Notes under the pieces: generated by a model | What the model was told of the DNA's origin: nothing | The model's input: the letters and a program-made list of their open reading frames with translations, nothing else | Database searches by the model: none | Shown: one piece after another, positions 44,722 to 59,700 of the stretch | Numbering within the stretch: the first letter of the stretch is position 1 | How the letters are laid out: each line of letters starts with the position of its first letter | Assembly: GCF_910592395.1 (NCBI RefSeq) | Contig: NC_088324.1 | Coordinates: forward strand, 1,302,001-1,366,000 | Length of the DNA: 64,000 bases | Source of the DNA: Lineus longissimus | Lineage: Eukaryota > Nemertea > Pilidiophora > Heteronemertea > Lineidae | Direction: 5' to 3' | Position numbers and translations under genes: made by a program

Positions 44722-45280
44722 GTAAGTGCAGCAAGTATGGGTACCGTTATAAATGACACCTCACCTGTGGAAACGAACTTGATATATCCCCTCGTGACTA
44801 GTATAAACTCACCAGCAGACGCCACGAGGGTTGTCCATGGATGAAACGATTAGAAAGCTCCTGTCATGTGCTTTCCATGGTTATGTCAACATGTTTAGAG
44901 TATCCGTAATGGGTTTTCCTTGCCCCTATACATCCCAACCGAAGGATACCATTAGTTTTCTTTACAAAACTCTGTTTCTACGAAGTGCGTACCTTAGCAT
45001 CTTTCATATGCTGCAGTTATCTATACAAGCATCGGAACGTCCTTTGGTTTATCCGTACAAAGGCCAATATTTTTGCCAAATTTGCCATCCTTTTGCGTGT
45101 TTTCTAAACTGGTTATCATTTTCCTTCATAAACGATATTGCAAACGGATCTCCATCCACATGACCGAAAGGGTGCACTAAAGTTTACAAGTTTCAAGTGT
45201 TTTTCTGTTGAAGGATTAAACATTAAGCAGGGAGAAGAAGAAGTTTTCACTGCCAGTAATTAACTTCCTTTTTCTTCAAG

Positions 45281-48200
45281 AATGCACAAATGTTGCAAAG
45301 AGATGGACGGGGGATAAATGTGTCAACCGCTGCGCTCCAGAGGAGATCTGGGATAACACCAAGAAAATCTGCACACCGAGTTAGTATGAGACATCACAGG
45401 ATTAGCCTACAACATAGCACTTATCCTTTTAAATATATCTGTCTTTCTGTAGTTTATCCTCTTAAGGCAGCTCGACTGTGGTAAAACAGTGTTGTATTTT
45501 AAATGCGTTGCAACTCGTTTTCATTATTTGCACTCGCTTTTTGGATGCGACCTCACCAAAGGCTTTGCCAAAGCTACTTAACCATCGCGATCTCATTCAT
45601 GATAGAGTGACGCGCAAGTGCGGTGTGAATTCCTTAAGCCATGAGTTTGTACATTAATACGCAAACACCAGGTGGTTTCAAAATAGAATCCATTCCAAGC
45701 TGAATGAAGTTTCGTAACCATTAACTGTCGTTTAATGCTTTACCTTTTTCTCTAGGGTGCACCGAGTCTCAGTTATGGAACATCCCGACCAAACGATGTG
45801 TAGACAGTATGTATGTCTTATCTCAATAACTGTATAATAACAAACGCACGATAACGATTACTGATGATGAAGCCTGGGAGATACTAGTGCCGTGGTCCTT
45901 GGCCTCGACATCCAAGGACCGTTGGTGGCAGTCATTAAGATTTTCGTGATTGTGAATGTGATGATGGTTAGGTTTTAATGTTAGAATGTATACTCCGACC
46001 TGATAATTATATTAATGAAGTTCATATATCCTTTTGGAGATATATTTGGAAAAGCCAGAGTATAAAAGTTATTCCGTTCAAATTTTACCTTCAGGGTGTA
46101 AACCTTCTGACATGTTGAAGAAAGGAGACTGTGTTGCTCGTAAGTATAGTTCATTATATTAGAGGATATTCAATGTAAAAAGATATAATTCACCGAAGCC
46201 TTAATTCCGAATCCTTAAATTTCAAATTATGGATTCCAAGATGTTCAATCTGAAAAAGTGCTCGTACATCAAATGATTTGTTGATACATTAAATAGTTTG
46301 TCAGATGTAGTGTAGCCTGTACGCTGTTCAGAGACGATGATAGAATAGACAAAACACTGAAGGGAAAAGTCTGGTTCAAGGCAAGCAGTTGTTAACATTA
46401 CCGAAGCCACGTAGTCACTACTGTCTATCTACATTCAGCTTTGCTTGGAGATGTTACATGACATTTTAATTTCGATCACTCATCAAGAGGTGTTCGTTCT
46501 TAACCTCGAGGCTAAATACACATTTTCTTGTTTTCCTTCACTTCAGGTTGTACTCCACCGAAATCATGGGATCTCAGATTGAAGAGTTGTACAGAAAGTA
46601 AGTCCGTCTTTGGAATTGAGTTTGAATAACCAATAACGAACTAATTGATTAGTGATAAAAATGCCTCTGTAGAAATGATACAACGCGTTAAAACTTTGTC
46701 TTGGTTCTCAAAGTGTTGCTCTTGAAAGTCGTTTATCCAAACGACATGTATTCAATTATCGGTGCATCATAACGGTAAGTCAAATTGTATATCAGGCGTG
46801 TTTAGACTCATTTGATTCCAAACTATGTGGCGAAGTTGATTGTCTCCTCAGCACAAATTGATGCATGTAGATTATTGATGTTTGATGTATACTAAGTGTA
46901 GCTCTCCGTCTGTTTTATCCACTAGAAATCTGCACCTGCAAGGCTTGGGGAGATCCCCATTACCATCGTTACGACGATTTTACCAGAATGATCGACTTCA
47001 TGGGTGTCTGTAAATACGTCTTCTCCAAGACGACCAACTCTGACGTCGCGTGTTCCTTCTCCATTGAGGTGAAGAACGAATATCGAGGCAACACAATTGT
47101 GTCTTTCGGTAGGATGATGGACCTGAAGATGGGAGGTTTCGTTGTCAGACTTCACAAGGACGGATGGACTAGGGTACGTTCTCATATACTAGTATATGCT
47201 CCACCCTTTTTTTGATGAATTTGAGCTGTTTGATAAATTGCTAGAACTGTCATATTGTTGTGGTGGTTCATTTTTCTTTCATCAAGACAGAATCTCGATC
47301 TGCACACTCTAATAAGATGTTTGGATCCAAGAGCGTTAACATCTCACTTGTTTCTTATTGGGGTTTTTTCGCATTATTTGCATGTGATAGGCGAAATCAA
47401 AATACAAGCAATGTTCAGTCAGTATACTGAAGTGTAGTGGTATTTTTACCGGCTGATTATAAACCGCGAGATACGGAATGCAAAATCGCGAGATGCCAAC
47501 CTCTGTAATAGTAACATGCGCCAGAGGATGTATTGCAATTATGGAACCTGAAAAGGCGAACATTAATGAGACCGAGGCTGTAGTCTGGAGTTATCCTTGT
47601 TTTGATTTGCCCGGTGTAACATCTGTGGTTGTTCCCCATGTTTCAGTGTTTCCAAACAATAGGCAGCTAGAGAGACCATGACTTTTCAATAGGGGGGACA
47701 CACAGAAAAACTCGTCAATCTATTTTTGAGCGTTCCCAAACAATGAGGGGAAACACTCAAAAACAGAAACACTCAAAAACAGAAACACTTAAAAACATTA
47801 CACCGGCATTGAAATAGACTCCGCTCTGCGATGTGTGGAATTTAACCTAACTTATAGCCTACTTTCGATGGTCAGACTATCCCGCACTATTTTTAGGGAT
47901 GACCAGACGTTCACCAGGTACATGCCCTGTGTTATCGGTCAATCATGTGTATGGTGACTTGTGCCGCCAGGCCTAACGGGAAAATAATCTTGACACATAC
48001 TGCATACTGAACCTCGCGGTATTATACTAACAGCATATCTTGATAAGTTGCAAAAACCCTTGTGGTCAAGATGAACGTGCAGTTGCATGTAGCCTTTGTA
48101 TCATATTCGGCCGTACTCTCATTGAATTAAGAAGTAAACAGCAGCGTTGGAAATGGTGATTGTCATGATCGAGGGAAGTAGAAAATAATGATTACTTATC

Positions 48201-50569
48201 TCGCGATTTCGATACACCCATCGACTAATCTAAAAACTTATGTTATCCAGTTATACGGGACATTGCATTACTCTCTAACAAGTCACCACAACTTTGTTCT
48301 GCAGGTCAGTGGCCTCACACAAAGAATGCCCTTTAACCTCAAACTCAAAGGCGGACATACTCTCAGTGCCACAAAATCTGGAGCCAACGACTTTAAGATA
48401 TCAGTGCCAACCTGTTCCTTCGCTTTGTCATTCGGTGGTCAATATGGAGGTATTGTGACATCTCTTGGCCACTGGCAGTATGGAGGTGCTGGAAAGCTTA
48501 CTGGAATGTGTGGTGACTGCGATGGAATGGCAGATGCCTTGACTAGCTTCAATAATTATCAGGTTCCCGATGACTCGGATGTGCCATTAGTTAAGTAAGT
48601 GTATGTTTCAAACAAGCCGTTTGAAATATGATCAAATAAAACAAAAGAAATCGGTTGTATACCTTGAAAATAATAAGATCTATGCTTGATAACATCAAGT
48701 AGGTCTTTATATATACTTGATAACATATATAACAAACCACACTATGTCCTATCTGAATCCGGATCCTGCAATATTCAACCGATGCCAGAAATACATCGAA
48801 AGGTTAAGAAGAGTATTCGCCCTTTGTTGAATACGAACAGACAGCCTTTACTTGCAGTCATGAGTACCGTCACATTCAAATAAGACAGGTGGGCGACAGC
48901 TTATTCGTGATATCCTTTAGAATAGTTCGTCCAGAGAGGTAGGATGACTTTGGAAGTCTTACCATACAGCAGATTTTTGTATTCATTCCAAATAGAAGTC
49001 GAATTTAATAGTGTTGATACTTTAGCTGTAAGAAGAGCGAGGATCCAGTCATCAAATGTTCGGATAAGAACAATGCCCTCATTGCATCAGACACGTACTG
49101 CGGTTACATCAAGTCAACCACTGGACCATTCGCAGAGTGCATCAAGAGCGGAAAGGTAGATTGGAAGTCAGCCTATGCTGCTTGCCAGATAGATGCTTGC
49201 GCTTTTGTGGACAAACCCGAGTCCATTAAAGAAGTGATATGCGCTGATGTGGGAGAATTCGCCAGCGAATGTCAGCTGAATGGTTACCAACCTTCGAAGG
49301 TTTGGAGAACAACCACATTCTGTCGTAAGTTTGACTCATTCTGCTTTACAAAAAGATGCTTTGGCTTCAAATCTACAATAATGGCCTTCCGATTGCTTGT
49401 CGAATATCAAAATGGAACCAATGAAGTTCAAGCCTTGTAATACTCAATTTGATTGGGGAATATTCCTGAGGTCACGCTATGCCTAAGGCAACTGGTCACA
49501 GAAGTTCGAAAATCAAGAACCATTTGGCTTCGGTGTGGAGCAAGTGGTGCTAGCGTTGTTCCAGTGCATCTGGAGTGGGTCCATTGGCTCTAGGATCTGG
49601 AAAATGCCAAGAGCGTCTGGTTTCAACCCGAGTAAATTGGCTCTTGTGGATCTTGTGTTTGGTCAGCGCCAGCATCCATTGACTCGTGTTGTGTGATTCT
49701 GGTGTTGGGGCAGTGGCTCTGATGTGAGCGCATTGTAAATGATGAGACCTTTCCTGACATCCTTAAAACAAGCATGCAGACGTTAAAACCATCATCACAG
49801 TTTTCACTTCATTATCGAATGGTCTCTTCCTTGTTCTCTTTTTACTGTTAATATACGATTAATATCAATGTCATTTTCCAGCAATGAAGTGCCCTGCTAA
49901 CAGCGTATATGAGTCCAAGATGCGTCCATGCCAACCGACGTGTATCAAGCCCGAACCAATCTTCTGTGAGGATGAGTTGATGGAAGGCTGCAAGTGTAAT
50001 AAAGGCTTCATCCGAGATGGTGATTCGTGTGTCCCCGAGCAGTCATGTGGCTGTTGGGATGCAGACAAAAACTATTACACGGTGGGTAATGAGTAAAACC
50101 TTACTGAGTCAGATCGTGTCTAACTCTTCACTCTAAACTGCATGAACGAAGAAATCGCCCCCCTCGCCGTCTAAGACAATGTTACCTTCATCAACCATTT
50201 CATAAGTACTTATGCTTATATTGCTACTCTTATGAGGAAAAAACTATACGGTCTTTGCTTCGTCTCTTTTTCGGTATGACGTAATCTCATCAGGATTGCA
50301 GAGACCAGAGCATGTAGTGGGGCTTTTCATTGTTCTGCATATGCTGATATTGTCAACAATTCTTTTTACCTATCAGATTGGTGATGAGCGCATAAGCTCC
50401 GACTGCACGAAACTTTACAAGTGTATCAAAGTAGGATCAGTCGCCAAGCTAGGGTCCAGTGAGCTTAAACCTTGTGGCAAGGATGCTGAATGCAGACCTG
50501 GAGACAAAGGGGTCTATACCTGTGGCTGCAAGAAAAGATACCAAGGAGATGGATTCAAATGCACGAAAC
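45281..50569 (+). CDS. Module 2: Cys-rich mini-exons, VWD, C8, TIL, EGF-like
   Basis: Exons: 45281-45379, 45756-45806, 46095-46139, 46547-46597, 46926-47173, 48305-48594, 49026-49324, 49882-50081, 50377-50569; total 1,476 nt. Every exon has the same length as in module 1 except the first (99 instead of 102 nt), and all borders keep GT/AG. The donor of the first exon is GTTAGT rather than GTGAGT, a slightly weaker site. The intron between the two VWD exons carries the small insertion at 47613. The protein is nearly identical to the other modules (EGF end CKKRYQGDGFKC). Confidence 0.85.
47613..47804. mobile_element. Small insertion (about 190 bp), MITE-like, unique to module 2
   Basis: The other three modules lack this segment in the VWD intron. 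Its ends, CCGGTGTAACAT and ACATTACACCGG, form a short inverted repeat, and CGG lies at both junctions. The interior holds a run of (AAACACT)-like words (ACTCAAAAACAGAAAC repeated). The left end resembles sequence near 9011. Confidence 0.65.
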
Positions 50570-51117
50570 GTAAGTGCAGCAAGTTTGGGTACCGTTATGA
50601 ATGACACTTCACCTGTGGAAACGAACTTGATATATCCCCTCGTGACTAGTATAAACTCGCTAGAAGACGCCACGAAGGTCGTCTGGGACCATCGGTCATG
50701 TGCTTTCCATGGTTATGTCAACATGTTTAGAGTGTCCGTAATGGGTTTTCCTTGCCCCTAAACATCCCAACCAAATGATACCATTAGTTTTCTTTACAAA
50801 ACTCTGTTTCTACGAAGTGCGTACAATAGCATCTTTCATATGCTGCAGTTATCTATACAAGCATCGGAACGTCAATCCTTTGGTTTATCCGTACAAAAGC
50901 TAATATTTTTGCCTATTTTACCATCCCTTTGCGTGTCTTCGTAAACCGGTTATCATTTTCCTTCATAAACGATATTGCTAACGGATCTCCATCCACACGA
51001 CCGAAAGGGTGCACTAAAGTTTAAAAGTTTCAAGTGTTTTTCTGTTGAAGGATTAAACATTAACTAGGGAGAGGAAGAGGTTTTCACTGCCAGTAATTAA
51101 CTTCCTTTTTCTTCAAG

Positions 51118-54100
51118 AATGCACAAATGTTGCAAAGAGATGGACGGGGGATAAATGTGTCAACCGCTGTGCTCCAGAGGAGATATGGGATAACACCAAG
51201 AAGATCTGCACACCGAGTGAGTATGAGACATCACAGGATTAGCCTATAACATAGCATTTTATCCTTTTAAATATATCTGTCTTTCTGTAGTTTATCCTCT
51301 TGTGGCAGCTCGACTGTGGTAAAACAGTGTTGTATGCTAAATGCGTTGCAACTCGTTTTCATTATCTGCACTCGCTTTTTGGATGCGACCTCACCAAAGG
51401 CTTTGCCAAAGCTACTCAACCATCGGGATCTCATTCATGATAGAGTGACGCGCAAGTGCGGTGTGAATTCCTTAAGCCATGAGTTTGTACATTAATACGC
51501 AAACACTAGGTGGATTCAAAATAGAATCCATTCTAAGCTGAATGAAGTTTCGTAACCATTAATTGTCGTTTAATGCTTTACCTTTTTCTCTAGGGTGCAC
51601 CGAGTCTCAGTTATGGAACATCCCGACCAAACGATGTGTAGACAGTATGTATGTCTTATCTCAATAACTGTATAATAACAAACGCACGATAACGATTACT
51701 GATGATGAAGCCTGGGAGATACTAGTGCCGTGGTCCTTGGCCTCGACATCCAAGGACCGTTGGTGGCAGTCATTAAGATTTTCGTGATTGTGAATGTGAT
51801 GATGGTTAGGTTTTAATGTTAGAATGTATACTCCGACCTGATAATTATATTAATGAAGTTCATATATCCTTTTGGAGATATATTTGGAAAAGCCAGAGTA
51901 TAAAAGTTATTCCGTTCAAATTTTACCTTCAGGGTGTAAACCTTCTGACATGTTGAAGAAAGGAGACTGTGTTGCTCGTAAGTATAGTTCATTATATTCG
52001 AGGATATTCAATGTAAAAAGATATAATTCACCGAAGCCTTAATTCCGAATCCTTCAATTTCAAACTATGGAATCCAAGATGTTCAATCTGAAAAAGTGCT
52101 CGTAGATCAAATGATTTGTTGATACATTAAATACTTTGTCAGATGTAGTGTAGCCTGTACGCTGTCCAGAGACGATGATAGAATAGACAAAACACTGAAG
52201 GGAAAAGTCTGGTTCAAGGCAAGCAGTTGTTAACATTACCGAAGCCACGTAGTCACTACTGTCTATCTACATTAAGCTTTGCTTGGAGATGTTACATGAC
52301 ATTTTAATATCGATCACTCATCAAGAGGTGTTCGTTCTTAACCTGGAGGCTAAATACACATTTTCTTGTTTTCCTTCACTTCAGGTTGTACTCCACCGAA
52401 ATCATGGGATCTCAGATTGAAGAGTTGTACAGAAAGTAAGTCCGTCTTTGGAATTGAGTTTGAATAACCAATAACGAACTAATTGATTAGTGATAAGAGT
52501 TCCTCTGTAGAAATGATACAACGCGTTACAACTTTATCTTGTTCTCAAAGTGTTGCTCTTGAAAGTTGTTTATCCAAACGACATGTATTCAATTATCGGT
52601 GCATCATAACGGTAAGTCAAATTGTATATCTGGCGTGTTTAGACTCATTTGATTCCAAACTATGTGGCGAAGTTGATTGTCTCCTCAGCACAAATTGATG
52701 CATGTGGATTACTGATGTTTGATGTATACTAAATGTAGCTCTTCGTCTGTTTTATCCACTAGAAATCTGCACCTGCAAGGCTTGGGGAGATCCCCATTAC
52801 CATCGTTACGACGATTTTAACAGAATGATCGACTTCATGGGTGTCTGCAAATACGTCTTCTCCAAGACGACCAACTCTGACGTCGCGTGTTCCTTCTCCA
52901 TTGAGGTGAAGAACGAATATCGAGGCAACACAATTGTGTCTTTCGGTAGGATGATGGACCTGAAGATGGGAGGTTTCGTTGTCAGACTTCACAAGGACGG
53001 ATGGACTAGGGTACGTTCTCATATACTAGTATATGCTCCACCCTTTTTTTGATGAATTTGAGCTGTTTGATCAATTGCTAGAACTGTCATATTGTTGTGG
53101 TGGTTCATTTTTCTTTCATCACAACAGAATCTCGATCTGCACACTCTAATAAGATGTTTGGATCCAAGAGCGTTTACATCTCACTTGTTTCTCATTGGGG
53201 TTTTTTCGCGTTGTTTGCATGTGATAGGCGAAATCAAAATACAAGCAATGTTCAGTCAATATACTGAAGTGTAATGGTATTTTTACCGGCTTATCATAAA
53301 CCGCGAGATGCGGAATGCGAAATCGCGAGATGCCAACCTCTGTGAGAGTAACATGCGCCAGAGGATGTATTGCAATTATGGAACCTGAAAAGGCGAACAT
53401 TTATGAGACCGAGGCTGTAGTCTGGAGTTATCCTTGTTTTGATTTGCCCGGCATTGAAATCGACTCCGCTCTGCGATGTGTGGAATTTAACCTAACTTAT
53501 AGCCTACTTTCGATGGTCAGACTATCCCGTGCTATTTTTGGCGATGACCAGACGTTCACCAGGTACATGCCCTGTGTTATCGGTCAATCATGTGTATGGT
53601 GACTTGTGCCGCCAGGCCTAACGGGAAAATAATCTTGACACATACTGCATACTGAACCTCGCGGTATTATACTCACAGCATATCTTGATAAGTTGCAAAA
53701 ACCCTAGTGGTCAAGATGAACGTGCAGTTGCATGTAGCCTTTGTATCATATTCGGCCGTACTCTCATTGAATTGAGAAGTAAACAGCAGCGTTGGAAATG
53801 GTGATTGTCATGATCGAGGGAAGTAGAAAATAATGATTACTTATCTCGCGATTTCGATACACCCATCGACTAATCTAAAAACTTATGTTATCCAGTTATA
53901 CGGGACATTGCATTACTCTCTAACAAGTCACCACAACTTTGTTCTGCAGGTCAGTGGCCTCACACAAAGAATGCCCTTTAACCTCAAACTCAAAGGCGGA
54001 CATACTCTCAGTGCCACAAAATCTGGAGCCAACGACTTTAAGATATCAGTGCCAACCTGTTCCTTCGCTTTGTCATTCGGTGGTCAATATGGAGGTATTG

Positions 54101-56213
54101 TGACATCTCTTGGCCACTGGCAGTATGGAGGTGCTGGAAAGCTTACTGGAATGTGTGGTGACTGCGATGGAATGGCAGATGCCTTGACTAGCTTCAATAA
54201 TTATCAGGTTCCCGATGACTCGGATGTGCCATTAGTTAAGTAAGTGTATGTTATAAACAAGCCGTTTGAAATATGATCAAATAAAACAAAAGAAATCGGT
54301 TGTATACCTTGAAAATAATAAGTTCTATGCTTGATAACATCAAGTAGGTCTTTATACATACTTGATAACATATATAACAAACCACACTATGTCTTATCTG
54401 AATCTGGATCCTGCAATATTCAACCGATGTCAGAAATACATCGAAAGGTTTAGAATAGTATTCGCCCTTTGTTAAATACGAACAGATAGCCTTTACTTGC
54501 GGTCATGAGTACCGTCACATTCAAATAAGACAGGTGGGCGACAGCTAATTCGTGATATCCTTTCGAATAGTTCGTCCAGAGAGGTAGGATGACTTTGGAA
54601 GTCTTACCATACAGCAGATCTTTGTATTCATTCCAAATAGAAGTCGAATTTAATAGTGTTGATACTTTAGCTGTAAGAAGAGCGAGGATCCAGTCATCAA
54701 ATGTTCGGATAAGAACAATGCCCTCATTGCATCAGACACGTACTGCGGTTACATCAAGTCAACCACTGGACCATTCGCAGAGTGCATCAAGAACGGAAAG
54801 GTAGATTGGAAGTCAGCCTATGCTGCTTGCCAGATAGATGCTTGCGCTTTTGTGGACAAACCCGAGTCCATTAAAGAAGTGATATGCGCTGATGTGGGAG
54901 AATTCGCCAGCGAATGTCAGTTGAATGGTTACCAACCTTCTAAGGTTTGGAGAACAACCACATTCTGTCGTAAGTTTGACTGATTCTGCTTTTCAAAAAG
55001 AGGCTTTGGCTGCAAATCTACAATAATGGCCTTCCGATTGCTTGTCGAATATCAAAATGGAACCAATGAAGTTCTAGCCTTGTAACCCTCAATTTGATTG
55101 GGGAATATTCCTGAGGTCACGCTATGCCTAAGGCAACTGGTCGAAGAAGTTCGAAAATCAAGAACCATTTGGCTTCGGTGTGGAGCCAGTGGTGCTGGCG
55201 TTGTTCCAGTGCATCTGGAGTGGGTTCATTGGCTCTAGGATCTGGAAAATGCCAAGAGCGTCTGGTTTCAACCCGAGTAAATTGGCTCTTGTGGATCTTG
55301 TGTTTGGTCAGCGCCAGCATCCATTGACTCGTGTTGTGTGATTCTGGTGTTGGGGCAGTGGCTCTGATGTGAGCGCATTGTAAATGATGAGACCTTTCCT
55401 GACATCCTTAAAACAAGCATGTAGACGTTAAAACCATCATCACAGTTTTCACTTCATTATCGAATGGTCTCTACCTTGTTCTCTTTTTACTGTTAATATA
55501 CGATTAACATCAATGTCATTTTCCAGCAATGAAGTGCCCTGCTAACAGCGTATATGAGTCCAAGATGTGTCCATGCCAACCGACGTGTATCAAGCCCGAA
55601 CCAATCTTCTGTGAGGATGAGTTGATGGAAGGCTGCAAGTGTAATAAAGGCTTCATCCGAGATGGTGATTCGTGTGTCCCCGAGCAGTCATGTGGCTGTT
55701 GGGATGCAGACAAAAACTATTACACGGTGGGTAATGAGTAGAACCTTACTGAGTCAGATCGTGTCTAACTCTTCACCCTAAACTGCATAAACGAAGAAAT
55801 CGCCCCCTCGCCGTCTAAGACAATGTTACCTTCATCAACCATTTCATCAGCACTTCTGCTTATATTGCTACTCTTATGAGGAAAAGACTATATGGACTTT
55901 GCTTCTTCTTATTTTCGGTATTACGTAATCTCATCAGGATTGCAGAGACCAAAGCATGTAGTGGGGCTTTTCATTGTTCTGCATATGCTGATATTGTCAA
56001 CAATTCTTTTTACCTATCAGATTGGTGATGAGCGCATAAGCTCCGACTGCACGACACTTTATAAGTGTATCAAAGTAGGATCAGTCGCCAAGCTAGGGTC
56101 CAGTGAGCTTAAACTTTGTGGCAAGGATGCTGTATGCAGACCTGGAGACAAAGGGGTATATACCTGTGTCTGCAAGAAAAGATACCAAGGAGATGGATTC
56201 AAATGCACGAAAC
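51118..56213 (+). CDS. Module 3: Cys-rich mini-exons, VWD, C8, TIL, EGF-like
   Basis: Exons: 51118-51216, 51594-51644, 51933-51977, 52385-52435, 52763-53010, 53950-54239, 54671-54969, 55527-55726, 56021-56213; total 1,476 nt, all in frame. In the TIL exon the codon at 55568-55570 is TGT (Cys) where the other copies have CGT (Arg), giving MCPCQPTC and an odd number of cysteines, which could create an inter-chain disulphide. In the EGF exon this copy has ELKLCGKDAVC. Confidence 0.85.
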
Positions 56214-56757
56214 GTAAGTGCAGCAAGTATGGGTGCCGTTATAAATGACACCTCACCTGTGGAAACGAGCTTGAGATATCACCTCGTGACTAGTATAAAC
56301 TCGCTAGCACACGCCACGAAGGTCGTCTGGGACCATCAGTCATGTGCTTTCCATGGTTATGTCAACATGTTTAGAGTATCTGTAATATGTTTTCCTGGCC
56401 CCTATACATCCCATCCAAATGATACCATTAGTTTTCTTTACAAAACTCTGTTTCCACGAAGTGCGTACCTTAGCATCTTTCATATGCTGCAGTTATCTAT
56501 ACAAGCATCGGAACGTCCTTTGGTTCATCCCTACAAAGGCCAATATTTTTGCCAAATTTGCCATCCCTTTGCGTGTCTTCGTAAACTTGTTATCATTTTC
56601 CTTCATAAACGATATTGCAAACGGATCTCCATCCACACGACCGAAAGGGTGCACTAAAGTTTATAAGTTTCAAGTGTTTTTCTGTTGAAAGATTAAACAT
56701 TAACTAGGGAGAGGAAGAGGTTTTCACTGCCAGTAATTAACTTCCTTTTTCTTCAAG

Positions 56758-59700
56758 AATGCACAAATGTTGCAAAGAGATGGACGGGGGATAAATGTGT
56801 CAACCGCTGCGCTCCAGAGGAGATCTGGGATAACACCAAGAAAATCTGCACACCGAGTTAGTATGAGACATCACAGGATTAGCCTACAACATAGCACTTA
56901 TCCTTTTAAATATATCTGTCTTTCTGTAGTTTATCCTCTTGAGGCAGCTCGACTGTGGTAAAACAGTGTTGTATTTTAAATGCGTTGCAACTCGTTTTCA
57001 TTATCTGCACTCGCTTTTTGGATGCGACCTCACCAAAGGCTTTGCCAAAGCTACTTAACCATCGCGATCTCATTCATGATAGAGTGACGCGCAAGTGCGG
57101 TGTGAATTCCTTAAGCCATGAGTTTGTACATTAATACACAATCACTGGGTGGATTCTAAATTGAATCCATTCTAAGCTGAATGAAGTTTCGTAACCATTA
57201 ATTGTCGTTTAATGCTTTACCTTTTTCTCTAGGGTGCACCGAGTCTCAGTTATGGAACATCCCGACCAAACGATGTGTGGACAGTATGTATGTCTTATCT
57301 CAATAACTGTATAATAACAAACGCACGATTACGATTACTGATGATGAAGCCTGGGAGATACTAGTGCCGTGGTCCTTGGCCTCGACATCCAAGGACCGTT
57401 GGTGGCAGTCATTAAGATTTTCGTGGTTGTGAATGTGATGATGGTTAGGTTTTAATGTTAGAATGTATACTCCGACCTGATAATTATATTAATGAAGTTC
57501 ATATATCCTTTTGGAGATATATTTGGAAAAGCCAGAGTATAAAAGTTATTCCGTTCAAATTTTACCTTCAGGGTGTAAACCTTCTGACATGTTGAAGAAA
57601 GGAGACTGTGTTGCTCGTAAGTATAGTTCATTATATTGGAGGATATTCAATGTAAAAAGATATAATACACCAAAGCCTTAATTCCGAATCCTTAAATTTC
57701 AAATTATGGATTCCAAGATGTTCAATCTGAAAAAGTGCTCGTACATCAAATGATTTGTTGATACATTAAATAGTTTGTCAGATGTAGTGTAGCCTGTACG
57801 CTGTCCAGAGACGATGATAGAATAGACAAAACACTGAAGGGAAAAGTCTGGTTCAAGGCAAGCAGTTGTTAACATTACCGAAGCCACGTAGTCACTACTG
57901 TCTATCTACATTCAGCTTTGCTTGGAGATGTTACATGACATTCTAATTTCGATCACTCATCAAGAGGTGTTCGTTCTTAACCTCGAGGCTAAATACACAT
58001 GTTCTTGTTTTCCTTCACTTCAGGTTGTACTCCACCGAAATCATGGGATCTCAGATTGAAGAATTGTACAGAAAGTAAGTCCGTCTTTGGAATTGAGTTT
58101 GAATAACCAATAACGAACTAATTGATTAGTGATAAAAATGCCTCTGTAGATGATACAACGCATTAAAACTTTATCTTGGTTCTCAAAGTGTTGCTCTTGA
58201 AAGTTGTTCATCCAAACGACATGTATTCAATTATCGGTGCATCATAACGGTAAGTCAAATTGTATATCAGGCGTGTTTAGACTCATTTGATTCCAAACTA
58301 TGTAGCGAAGTTGAGTGTCTCCTCAGCACAAATTGATGCATGTAGATTATTGATGTTTGATGTATACTAAGTGTAGCTCTCCGTCTGTTTTATCCACTAG
58401 AAATCTGCACCTGCAAGGCTTGGGGAGATCCCCATTACCATCGTTACGACGATTTTACCAGAATGATCGACTTCATGGGTGTCTGCAAATATGTCTTCTC
58501 CAAGACGACCAACTCTGACGTCGCGTGTTCCTTCTCCATTGAGGTGAAGAACGAATATCGAGGCAACACAATTGTGTCTTTCGGTAGGATGATGGACCTG
58601 AAGATGGGAGGTTTCGTTGTCAGACTTCACAAGGATGGATGGACTAGGGTACGTTCTCATATACTAGTATATGCTCCACCCTTTTTTGATGAATTTGAGC
58701 TGTTTGATAAATTGCTAGAACTGTCATATTGTTGTGGTGGTTCATTGTTCTTTCATCAAGACAGAATCTCGATCTGCACACTCTAATAAGATGTTTGGAT
58801 CCAAGAGCGTTTACATCTCACTTGTTTCTCATTGGGGTTTTTTCGCGTTACTTGCATGTGATAGGCGAAATCAAAATGCAAGCAATGTTCAATCAATATT
58901 CTGAAGTGTAATGGTATTTTTACCGACTTATTATTAACCGCGAGATGCAGAATGCGAAATCGCTAGATGCCAACCTCTGTGAGAGTAACATGCGCCAGAG
59001 GATGTATTGCAAATATGGAACCTGAAAAGGCGAACATTTATGAGACCGAGGCTGTAGTCTGGAGTTATCCTTGTTTGATTTGCCCATTGAAACAGACTCC
59101 GCTCTGCGATGTGTGGAATTTAACCTAACTTATAGCCTACTTTCGATGGTCAGACTATCCCGTGCTATTTTTAGCGATGACCAGACGTTCACCAGGTACA
59201 TGCCCTGTGTTATCGGTCAATCATGTGTATGGTGACTTGTGCCGCCAGGCCTAACGGGAAAATAATCTTGACACATACTGCATACTGAACCTCGCGGTAT
59301 TATACTCACAGCATATCTTGATAAGTTGCAAAAACCCTTGTGGTCAAGATGAACATGCAGGTGCATGTAGCCTTTGTATTGTATTCGGCCGCACTCTCAT
59401 CGAATTGAGAAGTGGACAGCAGCGTTAGAAATGGTGATTGTCGTGATCGAGGGAAGTAGAAAATGATGATTACTTATCTCGCGATTTCGCGATTTCTCAT
59501 CTCGCGGTTTATAATAAGCCATTTTTCAACAAACAGAAGTTGCGATACAACCATCGACTAATCTGACAATTTATGTTAGCCAGTTATATGGGACATTGCA
59601 TCACTCTCTAACAAGTCACCACAACTTTGATCTGCAGGTCAGTGGCCTCACACAAAGAATGCCCTTTAACCTCAAACTCAAAGGCGGACATACTCTCAGT

